DNA from: Medicago truncatula
Taxonomy: Eukaryota; Streptophyta; Magnoliopsida; Fabales; Fabaceae
Direction of reading: 5' to 3'
Assembly (NCBI RefSeq): GCF_003473485.1
Contig: NC_053045.1
Span: forward strand, 34,322,494 to 34,386,493
Length of the DNA: 64,000 nucleotides
Part shown: positions 22,921 through 36,055 of the stretch, piece by piece
How positions within the stretch are numbered: position 1 is the stretch's first letter
How the letters are laid out: each line of letters opens with the position of its first letter
The notes under the pieces: model-generated
Told to the model about the DNA's origin: nothing
The model's input: only the letters and a program-made list of their open reading frames with translations
Databases searched by the model: none
Made by a program: the position numbers and the translations under genes

Positions 22921-24636
22921 AAACATGGTTGGACATGTGTATTTAATAATATCTTATATGGAAAAAATATTAGTATTTAAGGTTTATTTTGTAGGGAGTT
23001 ATTGATGTTTCTAAAGTTGTATTTTTGTTGATGGTTTTGACCTTTTTATCTATAGATGTATTTTTATGGTTATGCTGTTTTTTGCTGCATCTATTTTTGG
23101 GTCTTGCATAATTTTTAACCAATAGATTTGATTGATGTATCTAGTGTGGATTGATTGCTCTTAATAAATTCTTAGCACAATATTTTCTCTCCAGATTTAT
23201 ATTGTGTTTGGTATTCAATAAAAGTCAGAAGACAATGAAACTTGGATGGTATTTGATCAATTTAATAAAAGATTTTTAGCTTTATTTTATGTATTTAATT
23301 TCTTTCCTCGGAGTTTCAAAGGAAAGGATAAATGTTCAGTGTCCATTCAAATCATAACTTTTCCTGCATAAAAAAAATTAAATCATAACTTTAAACAATT
23401 TAACATTCCTTGTGGATGAAGGCAGATGATATTTTTACTTACAAAGTGCTAATTTCCCTGTTGAATGAGTCTGTTTTTTCAATGATAGAAGACTAATACT
23501 CCAAATCAAAGATTTTTGTACCAATAGTAACTCTTGTTTTTTAAAATTCTATTTTATCTTTTAGGGCCCAACTGAATCGGTACGATTTGTCTCCTTGCTG
23601 CATGAAACAAGAAATAATAGTTGTTTAAGCATTAACAATTGCAGCATAGCATAGTTGTTTTTTATTTATCAGTCAAAAAAGAAATTTGCAGCATAGCATA
23701 ATTATCACTTTTCTTAACAACGAAGAAAAAGACAGTTTGGGCTTCAGTGCATGAACCCAGGCCCGTTACTGAAATTCTTTTGGATGGTATTTAAGCTTAA
23801 TTTTTAGCTCTTCTAGACGTTAATCTTATGGTTGGAGTTTGGACGTAAACAGAACCCGATAAAACCAAGTTCATAATGTGATTTATAAACATATTTTCAT
23901 ATCATCTCTCGTTCAATGTGAAACTCTTTACACACTCATTCACTTCAAAAACTATTGAGCTTGGGCGTTGATATAAATGATTGGTGGTCCGATGACGCAA
24001 ACCAGATAACCGGTGGTACAATTAATGAATCTTGCTGGCTTTGATAGCATCTTAAAATTTATGGTTGGGCTAACACAACTTCACAAAACCATCTTGAGGA
24101 TTGCTTTCAATTACTTACATATTTTCAAGTCATCTCTCATTCAATGTTTGAACTCTTAACCGTTAACCAAAATATTCAAACCAAATATTCAAATTGTTAC
24201 CAAGGGAACTAAGTGAACGATGCTTGTGTGCTCACAATCACAATCTAGATTATTTAGGCACATAGACAAATAGAAAAAGGTAAAAAAAAAAGGAAAGGAT
24301 AATTACCATTATTATTAAAATAGTTAAATTATTTAAATTATTTAAATTTATGGTTATTAGCATTACCACATGAGAAATATCCCTCTTAGGAAGAGTTTGC
24401 CATCCATTAAGGTTGCACAATATTTGAGGAATTAGACTTCGTATTTGTGTGCGGAAGATCCCCGATTTACACACACAAAAACAGAAATATTTGTTACGAA
24501 GGTTTTGACCGTCAAAGAAGTTTTAACTTTTGGTTTTAGTTATTTTGAGTTCTTCTTGAGGTTTTGAATTCTATTTTTATTAAGTCAGGAATCATTTGAA
24601 ATTTATCGTTATCATGTGTTTGTACTTTATTTAATA
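22921..24636. other. Intergenic, no gene recognised
   Basis: The first ~300 bp are the likely 3' UTR of the organ-specific gene. The rest is AT-rich with no credible ORF. Two partly similar stretches (CATATTTTCA-x-ATCATCTCTC-TTCAATGT near 23888 and 24118) suggest an old small local duplication. Confidence 0.4.
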
Positions 24637-26016
24637 GGGTTAGTATTGTTTTTCGCCCCTGTAATATAGGCTATTTCCGGTTTTCACCCCTATAAAATTT
24701 TCGGTTTGGATTCCGTCCTCGTAAAATTTTATTTTTTCGAAAAACCCCCCTCCCCCATCCAACGCAGCAGAATCTAATATGTGGCGCTGATATGGCATTT
24801 TTTATTTTTTTTTAATTGGCCACATGTAAAAAAGGCCCTCTACATCAGATTATTTTTAAAAATATATAAAAATTCATTTAAAATAAAATTAAAAAATCCA
24901 AAAAATCATAAAAATATTTAGATTTTTTTTGAAAAATTTAAAAAATTGAATTTTTAGTATTTAAAAAAATTAGATACACATTAAGATTTTTTTTTAAAAT
25001 TGGAAAAATATTCAGATTTTTTTTCAAAAAAATTAAGATTATTTTTCTTTCTAAATTTGAAAATATCAGAAGAAACTTTTATATTTTTTTTCGAAATATA
25101 AAAAATTAGATAAAATCAGAAATATATTCATTTTTTTTCAAAAATTTATACAATCGAAAAAAATTGTTAATTCAGAAAAACATTCATTTTTTCTTTTAAA
25201 TTTATAAAAATATTCAGATTTTTTTCTCGAAAATTTAAAACCAAAAAATCAGTGTTTTGATTTAGAATTTTTTTGTTCTAAAATCAGAAAAAACATTCGT
25301 TTTTTTTTTAATTAAAACAATTTGGATCATTTTCGAAATTAAGAAGATTATTAAAAATTCTGGAATTTAATTTTCAAAAATAAAAAAAAATCGAAATTTA
25401 TAAAAATGGTCAGATTTTTTTTAAAAAAAAAACTGTTTTTTTAAACTTTTTCTACCAATAAAGATTTCTAGAAAAAATTCTTTGTAAATTAAAAAAATTA
25501 AAATTTATATCATATTTTGTTAGAATTGAAAATTCTGAAAAATAAAAAATATTTTTCCTGAATTTTTTTAAAATAAAAAACGAGTTTTTTTCTTCTAATT
25601 TTTACGATATTTTTTATTTTTGAAAATTAATTTTCAGATTTTTTAAATTTTTTATTATTAAATTAATGTAAATGAATATATATTGATTTTTTATTTTTTT
25701 AAAAAAATCAATATTTTAAGATTTTAAATTTTCGAAAATTAATATTCAAATTTTTATTCATTTTTAAATTAATATAAATTCATTTTTATTTTTTAAAAAA
25801 AATAGGCACAAATGCCACATGTACCCTTAAAAAAATAAAAAATAAAAATAATTATACAGTCAGCGCACCATATAAGCATATATGTACAGTCAACGTGCCA
25901 CACAATATACCACGTCAGCAAATATGCACAGTCATATGGGGGAGGGGTGTTTTCCGGAAAAAATTAATTTTACGAGGACGGAATCCAAAATGAAAATTTT
26001 ATAGGGATAAATACTT
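24637..26016. mobile_element. Mutator-like foldback element, non-autonomous
   Basis: Long terminal inverted repeats: CCCCTATAAAATTTTC then GGATTCCGTCCTCGTAAAA and CCCCTCCCCCAT on the left, with the matching complement on the right (ATGGGGGAGGGGTG, TTTTACGAGGACGGAATCC, GAAAATTTTATAGGG). The ~1.1-kb middle is extremely AT-rich, with no ORF. Outermost ends are uncertain by about 15 bp and no target duplication was confirmed. Confidence 0.65.
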
Positions 26017-26090
26017 TTTTTTTTGTGTCAAAAAGGTGTTCTTGATGGAAGGGATCATTCAACTTAGACCTTAAAGTGAAAACCATACCA

Positions 26091-26395
26091 CTCATACACA
26101 TGCCTCAACACCAGCACTACTACTACCAACAAACTACCCAAAGAAACACCAGCCAAAAACTCATCCAGCAGCTGCCGTGTGCAAAAAGCAGAAACTGAAC
26201 TGCAGACAACAGCAACATACTAGCCCAAACAGCAAAAACCAGCATCCTGCTGACACAAAAATTGGGCTGACAACCAAACCTGCAAGCCCAGAACAGCAGG
26301 ATACTAAGAACAGCCCCTGCACTACAACTTGCACCTCCTCTGTCCAAATCCCCTACCTCGTAAGACATTCTTGTGGATTCCAACTCCATTCATAA
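26091..26395 (+). repeat. 305-bp direct repeat, left copy
   Basis: This copy ends exactly at the Helitron 3' terminus. It appears base-for-base identical to 48961-49265. The minus strand is open for 88 codons, but no family is recognised, so the ORF is not called as a gene. Confidence 0.95.
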
Positions 26396-26406
26396 CTAGT
26401 CGAGAT

Positions 26407-26443
26407 ACCCGTGCTGAGCACGGGTAGCGCGGCTGCGCCGCGC
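26407..26443 (-). terminator. Helitron 3'-terminal double hairpin
   Basis: Two GC-rich palindromes lie side by side. The inner has arms GCGCGGC/GCCGCGC with a 3-nt loop; the outer has arms ACCCGTGCT/AGCACGGGT with a 1-nt loop, ending 7 nt before CTAG. Helitrons use such a hairpin as the rolling-circle stop. A decayed look-alike (CCCGTGCGTTAGCACAAG on the minus strand) lies at 26605-26625 inside the element. Confidence 0.8.
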
Positions 26444-26911
26444 GACAAAAGTTATGTCGTTGTACTATGAGGTGCATGAGCAATGCTAAAAAAAAAAAAC
26501 AATAGTGTACAATTGTATAAAGTATGTACACTTAGTATTCAGTTAAATTGACGTGGGAAAATATTCAAGTAATAGTATACAATGTAAGGTAGCTAATAAC
26601 AATACTTGTGCTAACGCACGGGTTGATATATAGAATTTATGTATAATTGCCTTTGATAATGATAATTTGAATATTTATTAATTATTCATTAAATACTTGA
26701 ATATTATCTATTGGTGAATAAATTTTTTCAAAGCTATCAGGTAACAAAATTAGTAAAAATTTATATATAAGAGAATTTTCGGTTTACAAAAGTTGATATA
26801 TCTAGTTAAAAATTCAGTCCAAATACATTCGCTTTTGTTGACCTAAATTTCTCTTATAAATAGGACCGGAGGTAGTATATAGTTTAAAGAAAAGAGGAGA
26901 ATAATAATATT

Positions 26912-27087
26912 ACACATGGTCAAGCAAAATGTTGTCCATCCTCTTGCAATGGTCACAGATGTTGTATTATTTTCGGGATCGATTTTGAATATCAATTTGC
27001 AAACAGTGATAGTATTAGAACTGCCACATAACCTCAAGTACTCATGGTTTTTTGATTTGAGAAAATTACCCAGATTAGGTGGTAGGA
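26912..27087 (-). pseudogene. Broken third copy of a B3-domain exon
   Basis: Reading left from 27087, the frame ILPPNLGNFLK...YLRLCGSSNTITVCKLIFK matches exon 3 of the B3 gene at 28518-29436. It then diverges after ARGWTTFCLT, just where the second half of the B3 fold should follow. The splice acceptor equivalent reads CATTTCAT instead of CATTTCAG. No exon 1 or 2 accompanies it. Confidence 0.7.
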
Positions 27088-27294
27088 TATGAAATGGAAT
27101 ATAAAGAGAAATATTACGTAAAGGGGAAATTATTATTTATTAGAAGTGGTAATAAAAAATCAATTTGAAAGCGTAGCGAAAGAGACACTGGTATTCATTG
27201 GGTAGAGGCTTCGGGTATGAAAACATGGTAATTATAGGATACATAGAATAATTTGAACATAGGAGTCAATTATTTATGTTACATCCTGCTAAAA

Positions 27295-28152
27295 CTAAAC
27301 ATCAATAGGAAATACATGACACATATAGGTAGTAGTAAGATCGAATTTAAATCGAAGTTTCTGTCCTGCAACAATGTAATTGCTAAGTATGAAATCATTC
27401 CATTGAATTCCACTATTAGGGTCGTCGACGTAATCACCGTAGTGAATAATGTCTACAAAGTAAAATGTTCCATCATCACAACACAAAGTTAGAAGACTGC
27501 GAAAGTCGTTCTGAAGAAAGGTCCCAAAATGATTGGGCAACATCTGAAAAGGCAAACATGCGAAAAAACTTTAAAATAAACTGAACATTAGATATAGAAA
27601 AATATGAAAATGAACTATATAAATTGATAACGTACCTTGATTGGAGTGTTTAAATCATTATCAGAAATGTGTATATCAAATATAATGACTTCCTCTGGAT
27701 ACATGCTACGACTATGAAAAGAAGGTATTTTAGTAGCGCAAAATACTTCCCTGAACATTATAACTTTAAAAAGATTATTTCCGTAGTATCCAAAAATAAT
27801 GTCAACATTGTCTGGAAAATGATGATATTGTTGGAGTGGTTCCCATCCATCCTTCAAAGTAGGGTTATACAAGCCTATTTTGAATTTGATTTGGTGCATT
27901 CCACCATCCATATTCATAATATTCCATGGGTCTTGGAGATCATCTTTGTATTTTTCTACAAATTCAGGTTGAACTTCGACACGGTCCTATAGTTATATAG
28001 AATATTAAAAGAATGAGTAGAAACATTATATCAAAAAAAAACTTTTAGAATAAACATTTAAGTAATTAAGGTCAAATTACCTGAATTGATAACTTTACGG
28101 CACGAAAATGATCAATGGGAGGATTGTGATACATTGTGATGAAGTTTGCCAT
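27295..28152 (-). CDS. B3-domain DNA-binding protein carried by the Helitron (copy 2)
   Basis: Three exons, 28081-28152, 27636-27986 and 27295-27543, all joined in phase 0, give 223 aa. Exon 2 contains a B3-like core: LKDGWEPLQQYHHFPDNVDIIF followed by FGYYGNNLFKVIMF, the usual G-W...D...F-x-Y-G...F-x-V pattern. Exon 3 holds a second, shorter B3-like unit, IQWNDFILSNYIVAGQKLRF. The arrangement of two B3 units resembles plant REM-type B3 proteins. Exon 2 is 351 nt, exactly the size of exon 2 in the neighbouring copy, so the two are paralogues that have diverged in sequence. It lies downstream of the Rep-helicase gene on the same strand, inside the Helitron. The B3 assignment rests on motif pattern alone; DNA-binding function is inference. 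Confidence 0.68.
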
Positions 28153-28517
28153 TATGTTGATGATTTTATGAAAGCTTAAAATTGATGTTGTTATTGGTCA
28201 CATAGTTGAAGTGTCTATCAATGTGTATTTGTAGCACCAAAATATTAAAAAGTATAAAGAATGAAGAATATAAAATTGGGATAAATGTCCTTCATGCAGT
28301 AGGATAGCGTGTATGAATAATGGAATGGTGCATCAATCTAATCTATATCAGGAATCTTGACTATATGCAGCATATAAAGGTGAATTTTTATTGAGATTCT
28401 ACACCCATTTGTTAGCTAGTGTTTGGATTTGGATTTTCAAACCATTTAATAATAATAGTTAATAATAATAGTTAGGTAAAAACAATACTACAATAATAAT
28501 CTATGATAGATTATAAA

Positions 28518-29436
28518 TTAATAACGTCTAGATACTTTCATAACGGAAACGATGTTTTTGGCCATGATTGAGTCACATTTAAATTTCAGAAGGCTTTCTG
28601 GATAAATTCGATTGGTCAAGCAGAAGGCTTTCCATCCACGTCCAATTATGACAGTTGGTCCTTGATTTATCGTTTCTTTTTTGAATATCAGTTTGCAAAC
28701 AGTGATAGTGTTAGAGGTGCCACACAGTCTTAAGTACTCATGATTTATAAGTTGAAGGAAATTTCCAAGGTTTGTTGGTAGAATCTGAAATGGAAGAAAT
28801 AAATAATGTATATTTTTGTTTGAAAAATAGTTAAAAAAAAAAATATTGATTTAGAAACATAATGAAGGATAGAAGAGTTACCAATTTTGAACTAATTGGA
28901 TCTTTGTCTGGCATGTCTACATCAAATGTGAGATCTTTAAGACAGGAAGTAGTATGTCTATGATATCGTGGATATTCATTTTTTGGTGTAGAACCATTGA
29001 AGATTTTGATTTGGAATGTACTATTACCCAAATATGTGAAAGACATAAGTGGATTTGAAGTTATATGATAAAAAAATCTGAATTGGTGCCAACCTTCCGT
29101 AAGCATTGGCATAAGCATCAATTTGTTAAATTGAACTTGATGACTATTTCCATAACCATCTTGCAAGCTCCAGATGTCTATTAGTTCGTCGTAGTGTTCA
29201 GCAACAAAAAGGGGATCTATTTCGCAAATGATCTGTTATACAAATAAATAAAACAATGTTACTAAAGTGATGATTAAAACTCGGAAAAATGAATTGAGAA
29301 AGAGTAGTATTACATCAGTGCAGACAGCTATGAAGAATGGTCTATTAGGCTCGGATGTCATTAAAGGAGCAATGCTACAATTTACAGATCTTTCATTGGC
29401 TGGTACTTGACTAATTGATGATGAACTTGATTCCAT
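28518..29436 (-). CDS. B3-domain DNA-binding protein carried by the Helitron (copy 1)
   Basis: Three exons, 29314-29436, 28882-29232 and 28518-28784, phase 0 throughout, give 246 aa. Residues ~33-125 span a B3-like domain: RPFFIAVCTD, then DIWSLQDGYGNSHQVQF, LTEGWHQFRFFYHI and FTYLGNSTFQIKIF. A second unit follows in exon 3 with YLRLCGTSNTITVCKL, IIGRGWKAFCLTNRIYPESL and LKFKCDSIM. The N-terminus is a Ser-rich tail (MESSSSSISQ). All splice sites are standard, and no stop breaks the frame. The gene is on the Helitron's coding strand between the helicase and the 3' hairpin. B3 domains bind DNA in plant transcription factors; a role here in the transposon or as a captured host gene is open. Confidence 0.7.
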
Positions 29437-30421
29437 TGAGTAGTGAAGAGATATATGATTTGGCAGTGAAGATGTATTTATAGTTGAAACCTATTCTTAG
29501 ATTTGAGTCATACATTAAAAAAAAAATATAATATATTATTTGATGTGTAATTTTGGATGTATCTTGTTTGTCCTTATTGAGTTTAATAAAAAACAATATA
29601 ATATAATTTGTTTTGTATAAAATTATATGAAGCTAAATGTCAAAAGTCTGCACACAATATTCCAAAGGACTATATAAGCATGCAAGCAAATAGTTATGAG
29701 TTTGTCTTATTGTGGCATGCATTTAACTTGATTAGCCATTTCATTGAGTGTAACTTGAAAAGCATTGTTTGTTGAAATGTAAAAGCTACATCTACCAAAG
29801 ACAATTCCTGAGGAAGCTATAAAATTAACATAACTTGCAGCAATACAAATTCATTGGTAAGTCCAAAAAGCTATATAAAAGCAACAATTTCCAAGTCATG
29901 TGCAGATTCACATTTCTGCAGCTGCAGCTGAACTTGGTGTGTGTTCCCATCATTAGGCATTCTTTACTGCAAATAGTGTACCCTATGTAAACAAAAGTAT
30001 TCAATAAAGTAATAAGTTATAGGCATTCTTTACATATCAATGAAGAGTGGTCTTGTTCAAGTCATTCATCTAGTCTCATTAATGAGTTGATATGATTTGT
30101 CAATTCATTCAGTATTTATTCCAATTTTGATTGAGTTATATTTGACCACATGCTATAGGCTTCTTGTATAACATAGATGAGCATATGAATATTATATTTA
30201 TATTAACAATTCAGAGGCCAAAATATAATTTGAGTATTATATATAAAATGTAGAAAATAATTACCATGAAAATTGAAAATTGCAAGTTATGCTCATGTTC
30301 ATCAGTAGCCAGAAAGAATTGAAGCATGTACCAGGGTTGATCAATCTGTGTATAAAAAAAAAAAGTTACAATTTGAAAACTTAATGATATTAAAAGAAAT
30401 TTTTTGTTATGATACAAACAG

Positions 30422-30422
<1 letters not shown>

Positions 30423-30475
<53 letters not shown>
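30423..30475. repeat. (AT)n microsatellite
   Basis: About 25 uninterrupted AT units, just downstream of the Rep-helicase stop codon. Confidence 0.95.
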
Positions 30476-30523
30476 ATGTTAATATTGACAATAAAGTTAA
30501 TGAAAACAGGGAAATAAACTTAC

Positions 30524-33500
30524 TCAGTAAAGGTTATCAAAAACTTCCTTGTAAACCACATTTGTGGTGTTGGAAAGTGGTTTTTTTTCTAGATCATGAA
30601 TCAAGATTTTTAGACCGGCTTTAGTCCTGACCCTGGAGAATGCAACGTACAATTGACCATGACTGAACACTGATCTTGGCAAATATAGACCAACACTGTC
30701 AAGAGTCTGGCCTTGTGACTTATTTATAGTCATTGCATAGGATACAATAATAGGAAACTGTCTTCTGATAAGTTTAAAAGGCCAGGGAGATTGAGAAGGT
30801 GACATGGACATTCTTGGTATATATGTTAGGTTGCCAACATTTTTACCTGAAATGATCTTAGCTTCAATCACATGATTAGCCATCCTAGTAACAATTAGTC
30901 GAGTACCGTTGCATAATCCCTCTACTTGATCTAAATTTCTCAATAGCATTATAGGAGTTCCAACTTTTAGTTTAATTTTATGGTTTGGAAGTCCTGAAGT
31001 TCTTAATGTACTTAAGAATTCTGGAGTGAATAACTGAAAAGACTGGCATTGGTCGTTAACTTCTGACCTGTCTATGGAATCAGAGCTGAAGTATTCTTTC
31101 TCCTCTCCTTCATGAATAAAACAGAATCAGTTTAGTGAATATGTAGTAATTTTGAATGTATATCATAGAGTCAATCAATAATGAGGATTGTGCATACCTG
31201 GAATAATTGAAAGAACATAGTCATTTATTTTATCAACCACATCTATGGTTGATGCAAGAATAGCTCTTTGCTGTAGATAATCAGGATTGTTGTACATATT
31301 CAAAAAGTTTGGATAAGTACTTTTCATAATAGCCTCAATTGGATCATCAAACTCCTTAATTAACAGGTCATCAGGTATTTCAAAATCTACGATGCCATCA
31401 TTTGGCTCAGATATCTTTCCCTCACCAACCTTCAGTATCCATTCGGAGAAAGTCTTTAACTCATCGGCATCAGATGATCCAACATTAGATCGTAGGCGCA
31501 TATTTTTAGTTAGTGTTAGAACAATACATTCATCCCAAATGTATGAAGAATTTATTGATGAATTTATAATGTCTGACCTGTCAGCTCTTGGCACAACTGG
31601 TAAAATTTGCCTAAAGTCTCCTCCAAACACAATGACCTTGCCACCAAATATTTTGTCACCGTCCGTAGTGTCGGACATAATGTCTTTTAGAGTTCTATCC
31701 AAAGCTTCAAAACATAACTTATGAGCCATTGGTGCCTCATCCCATATGATCAAGTTTGTAACTTTTAACAGTTTTGCAAGATCGCTATCACCATCAATGT
31801 TACATGTTGAGTTTTCAAATGAAGGCACAGGTATTTTGAATTTTGAGTGAGCAGTTCGCCCTCCAGGTAACAAAAGAGAAGCAATACCACTTGTTGCAAC
31901 AGTTAGAACAATTTTACCCTGACTCCTCAATGAAGCAGCTAAAGTTGTCCACATAAATGTTTTGCCTGTTCCTCCGTAACCGTGTAAGAAAAACACACCA
32001 CCATTTTGTCCATTAACAGCAGACATTATTTTATGATAAATGTTTCTTTGTTCATCTGAATTTGTATAAAATATATATTAAATCTATGAATTGATAGTTA
32101 GAAATATCGAAATAACACCAATGTATTTGCACTTTACCTGTTACAGTACTGAATAGTCTTTTGAATTCCAACTTCAATGCATCTTCATCATAGTTAAGCT
32201 CATCATAAATCAATCTGTTACCAAGCTCTTCCATCACATAATCTGTTGGGTATGGAAATCCTTTAAATTCCTTTAAAGATCTTCTATTCTTCTCCATGTG
32301 CTTTTCAATTAATGTCAGAGTTAAGTTCTTAATTTGATCATCGGTGAGCTCCAAATCTGGTAGGATTAGAATATAATAAAATGAGAATAGAATTATTCAA
32401 TAATAAAAAAAGATATAAGTAGAATTATACCTCTGTTATTAGCCACTCGTCTTTGTTCGTATAGAACACCATCGCTTAACCACTTCCACGTGTTATTCCA
32501 AACATGAACCGGCCTGTCCATAGTCGCGGTAAGTAGCAGAGTTACAAATAGTATTCTTATGAAAACACCGGTTGCCCAAACACTCATTTCCTTTATTGCT
32601 TCTATATATTCTTTATCATCCCCCAAGAAGCCCATTGCATAACATGCTTCCCTAAAAGTATCGTAGTAAATGTTATTGACAGTTTTAATATCTTCATAGG
32701 AAGTTGGTCCCTTGACAACTGCTAACATCATCCTCAAATAGAAGACTTCACCTGTACTCGGCGGCACCCACATTAACCTTCCAATTGTGTATCCTTTTTT
32801 CCTTGGTTTCCAGGTTCTTGTAGATTTAACATAAACAAACTTGGACACAAATTTTGAGTAAGTAAGAGATCGTGCTTCAGGATATTTAGCGTTGCATTGA
32901 AGCCACGATGTAAACATCGATTCAGTAACAGAAGGCTTTAGTAGGACATCATCCACTTGCTCATAATCATTGAAATAAACTGATTGCTCTCCAGACAAAT
33001 GATAGAACAATCTTTCAACAGCTGGCTTTCTTCCATGGATTGGAAAGGCAAATATCCTCCAGCAAGCTTCGCTAGGTGAAACATAGCGACAATCAAGATA
33101 TTGTTTAATCTCATCTGCATTGTCATTTACATTGGATTGACTTGAGTCATCGGAAACGACTGCAGCAGTGATTCTATCATATCCTTTGTTAATATATTTG
33201 AATAAGTATTTGATTGAACTTGATTGATTACACCATTCCATATTTATATGAGCTTGATATTTCATCAATAAATATGGATTGTGTGGCACAACATATCTGT
33301 TATCCAAGCTGATTCCATTTTTAATAATTTGCCTACCATTATCCCTTCTTCTGTACACAGGATAACCTTCATGATCAACAACTGTGGTTGCCTGAAACTT
33401 TTTCGGGAAAAACTTGGAACATTTATCTTTTTTTTTCATGCAAGGGGATGATGGTTTTGCTAAACCACATGGTTCATGCATCATATGAGTGCCAACTAAT

Positions 33501-36055
33501 TTGTACAGTTCTCTATCATTCTCAGGGTGTGGTATCTCAGCAGAAATTATCTGATTAATGTGATCTGGTGTAGGATACTTACTGGAAGGGTGCAAGAATA
33601 TAAGAATATGAGCATGCGGTAGTCCTCTCTTTTGAAACTCAATTGTGTACATATCTATAGGAAAAAGAATAATCAGCTATGTCAGTGTTTATAGAATAAA
33701 CTTTGAAAGTTACTGAGATATATAGAAATAAAACTTACATGCAACTACTTTGCCAAGGATATGTTTTTTTGTCAAATCATTGAGAAGTTCATCAAACTTA
33801 ATTTTGAAAACTCTTGCTATGATGTCTGGTCGGTCGTGTGGTTTCAAACCCTTTGCACCAACAAAGCGTTGTATTTCAGGCCAACTTGGATTGCACGTGA
33901 AAGTGATAAATAAATCGGGAAATCCAACATCACTTGAAATGGCCATACCATCAAAATAAAGTTGATCCATATACCTACGACCACCAACATAACTTGACGG
34001 CAATACAACTCTCTTACCCTGCTTTTTAGTCTGGCCATCTACATTGCCTTGGTTGTTACTCAAACTTCTGTATTTCCCAACTCTTAACTTGGACTGGTTT
34101 TTCCTCAACCATTTCAATCTATCAGCCTCCATCATTGTAAAACAATCTACCAAAAACTGCTGAAATAACCTCCTTGCACACAATATTGTCATAGCTTCTG
34201 TTTTCCTTGATTGAAGTCTAAATGTTAACCATTCTCTTATTGTTAGTCGATCCATCTTTGATTGTTTACCTGCAACGATGCCTCGGTGAAGAACATCATC
34301 TCTATATCCATCTTCACCATAAGAAAACAACAGCGGATATTGATATGCAAGATATGCTGGATGGAACTCATCAATTCTTTCTAAACGACCACTTTGCCTC
34401 TCCATAATTATATCTCTTCTTGCTGCAGAGTCAACATCACCTACTATCAAAGCTGCTACTTCGGAGACAGTAGGTTGATTATAAATCCTTCCATCAGTTG
34501 TTCTATCTGATATGAGCTTTAACTTTAAGTTCTCAACATTGCCTTGCCTTAATCTATCACGAGCTTTCCTAAACGATTTAGCATGGCAGTTGGTGTCATC
34601 AAGCATCTGTTGCAACTTTGTCACAGTTTGCATATTGAGATTAGGATTCCTGAAACATAAGGGTGGTTTAATTTATACATTGAATTAATAAAATACATTG
34701 AAAACTAAAAAGACAGAAAATTTTCTGAAAATTATACCTTATCCCTTGAACTCTATTTTGCAATTCATTATCTGTATCAAATATATACAGCTGTGCAAAT
34801 TTTGGAGTCTTTCCAGCAGCAGGAATCATACTTCCCATTCGGTGACATGATTGGCCTTGAATTCTGATAGTTGGTGGACCTCTCCCTGGTATAATTCCCT
34901 TATCAACCTTAAATCCAGGTGAGCTGAATGCAAATATGCTATTATATAATCTTATGTTCTGATTAAATTGTTTGCTTTCAGTTGAATAATTGTTGAACAT
35001 AAGATCATTTAATAACGGAGGAGGTGTTGGCAAGAAAGGTATTTGAATTTTTCCATTGCCACAACACATTCCAAACTCGGGATTAGAACTTTCTCTTGAC
35101 TTCCTCCTACGTTCTTGGTACCACATGCATGCACCACATTTACGACATTCAAAAGAAGGATCACCAATATCAGAATAACCTGAGATAATAATAAATAGTT
35201 GTTAAAGTTATATTGCATATAAAAGATAATAATGAGCTTGTTGTAACAACGGATATTGATAACATTACCTGCTTCTAAATTTGGAAGTTGTGTATTGTTA
35301 TTGATTGACATAACCTCATCTTCATCTTCACTGCTGTTAGATTCAGATTCATGATGTGACATGAAGGCTGCTTGTTCTTCAGTATCAACAGAACTTGTAT
35401 CATCATCAGAACTTCCAATTGGATTTGGTATTTGATCATTGACTCCTGAAGATGAAGCTTTGTCTGTGTCAACTTCAGAAAACCTGTTCATCAAGTTTAC
35501 TCCTTGTTGATTCAATAACGTTGGAGTTCTTTTGGGCATTTGAAAATTAGTTGATGACGTTGGCTGTGTGTAATTTGGAAGAGTTTCAGGATAAAAAATG
35601 TTTGGTGTTGGCAGCGGTGTTTTTCCGTTGGTATTTATGTCATAAGGTATTTTGTTGAACAATGATATTGGCCTAAGTGGAGGTGTGTTGTCATTAAGTG
35701 AAAAAACAGGTTGGTTCCCCATTGGTGTCTGAATGTTACTGTTTATCACAGAACCAATGACACCAAAAGAATCACGATACATGTTTGGAATGTTTATGTT
35801 AAATGGATGTTTAGGAGTGTAGTTACTGGTTGAAGGAGTGATTTGAGTAGTCTGATTAGTTTTTTTGCCTTGTTTTGATTGCTGCAAATTTGATTGAAGA
35901 TTATTGTTAGTGATATTAGCAAAAGGGGTACGTTGGATTGTAACATTGATGTCAAGCTTGGCTCTCTTTTGGATCCTTTGTTTCAGATAATTTGTTCTTC
36001 TCAATCTTCTTAAAGATGCTTTATTCTTTCTTGTTGTATCATCTTCATCCTCCAT
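30524..36055 (-). CDS. Helitron Rep-helicase (HUH endonuclease and PIF1-like helicase)
   Basis: Seven exons, 35269-36055, 34738-35179, 33739-34649, 32431-33654, 32138-32356, 31198-32055 and 30524-31107, join in frame with standard splice sites to 1674 aa. The first ~262 residues are a low-complexity Asn/Thr/Ser-rich leader with a basic start and an acidic patch. A zinc-binding segment follows (ECRKCGACMWYQERR, GMCCGNGKIQIP). The Rep domain has the HUH motif RGLPHAHILIF (near residue 725) and the two-tyrosine motif KYLFKYINKGYDR (near 860-875). The PIF1-like helicase has Walker A GYGGTGKT (near 1220), Walker B IIWDEAP, GGDFRQILPVV and the C-terminal motif YVAFSRVRT. Rep nicks and transfers one strand, and the helicase unwinds it during rolling-circle transposition. 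No stop or frameshift is seen, so the protein may be active. The last acceptor (ATGAAG at 31108) is the least certain junction. Confidence 0.92.

Noticed and set aside
24780-25860. Possible AT-rich replication origin or matrix attachment region
   Set aside because: It is the interior of a foldback element; AT-richness alone does not support such a call.
26123-26395. An 88-codon minus-strand ORF in the 305-bp repeat
   Set aside because: No recognisable domain or splice context; openness on both strands suggests chance in a CA-rich sequence. Kept only as a repeat.
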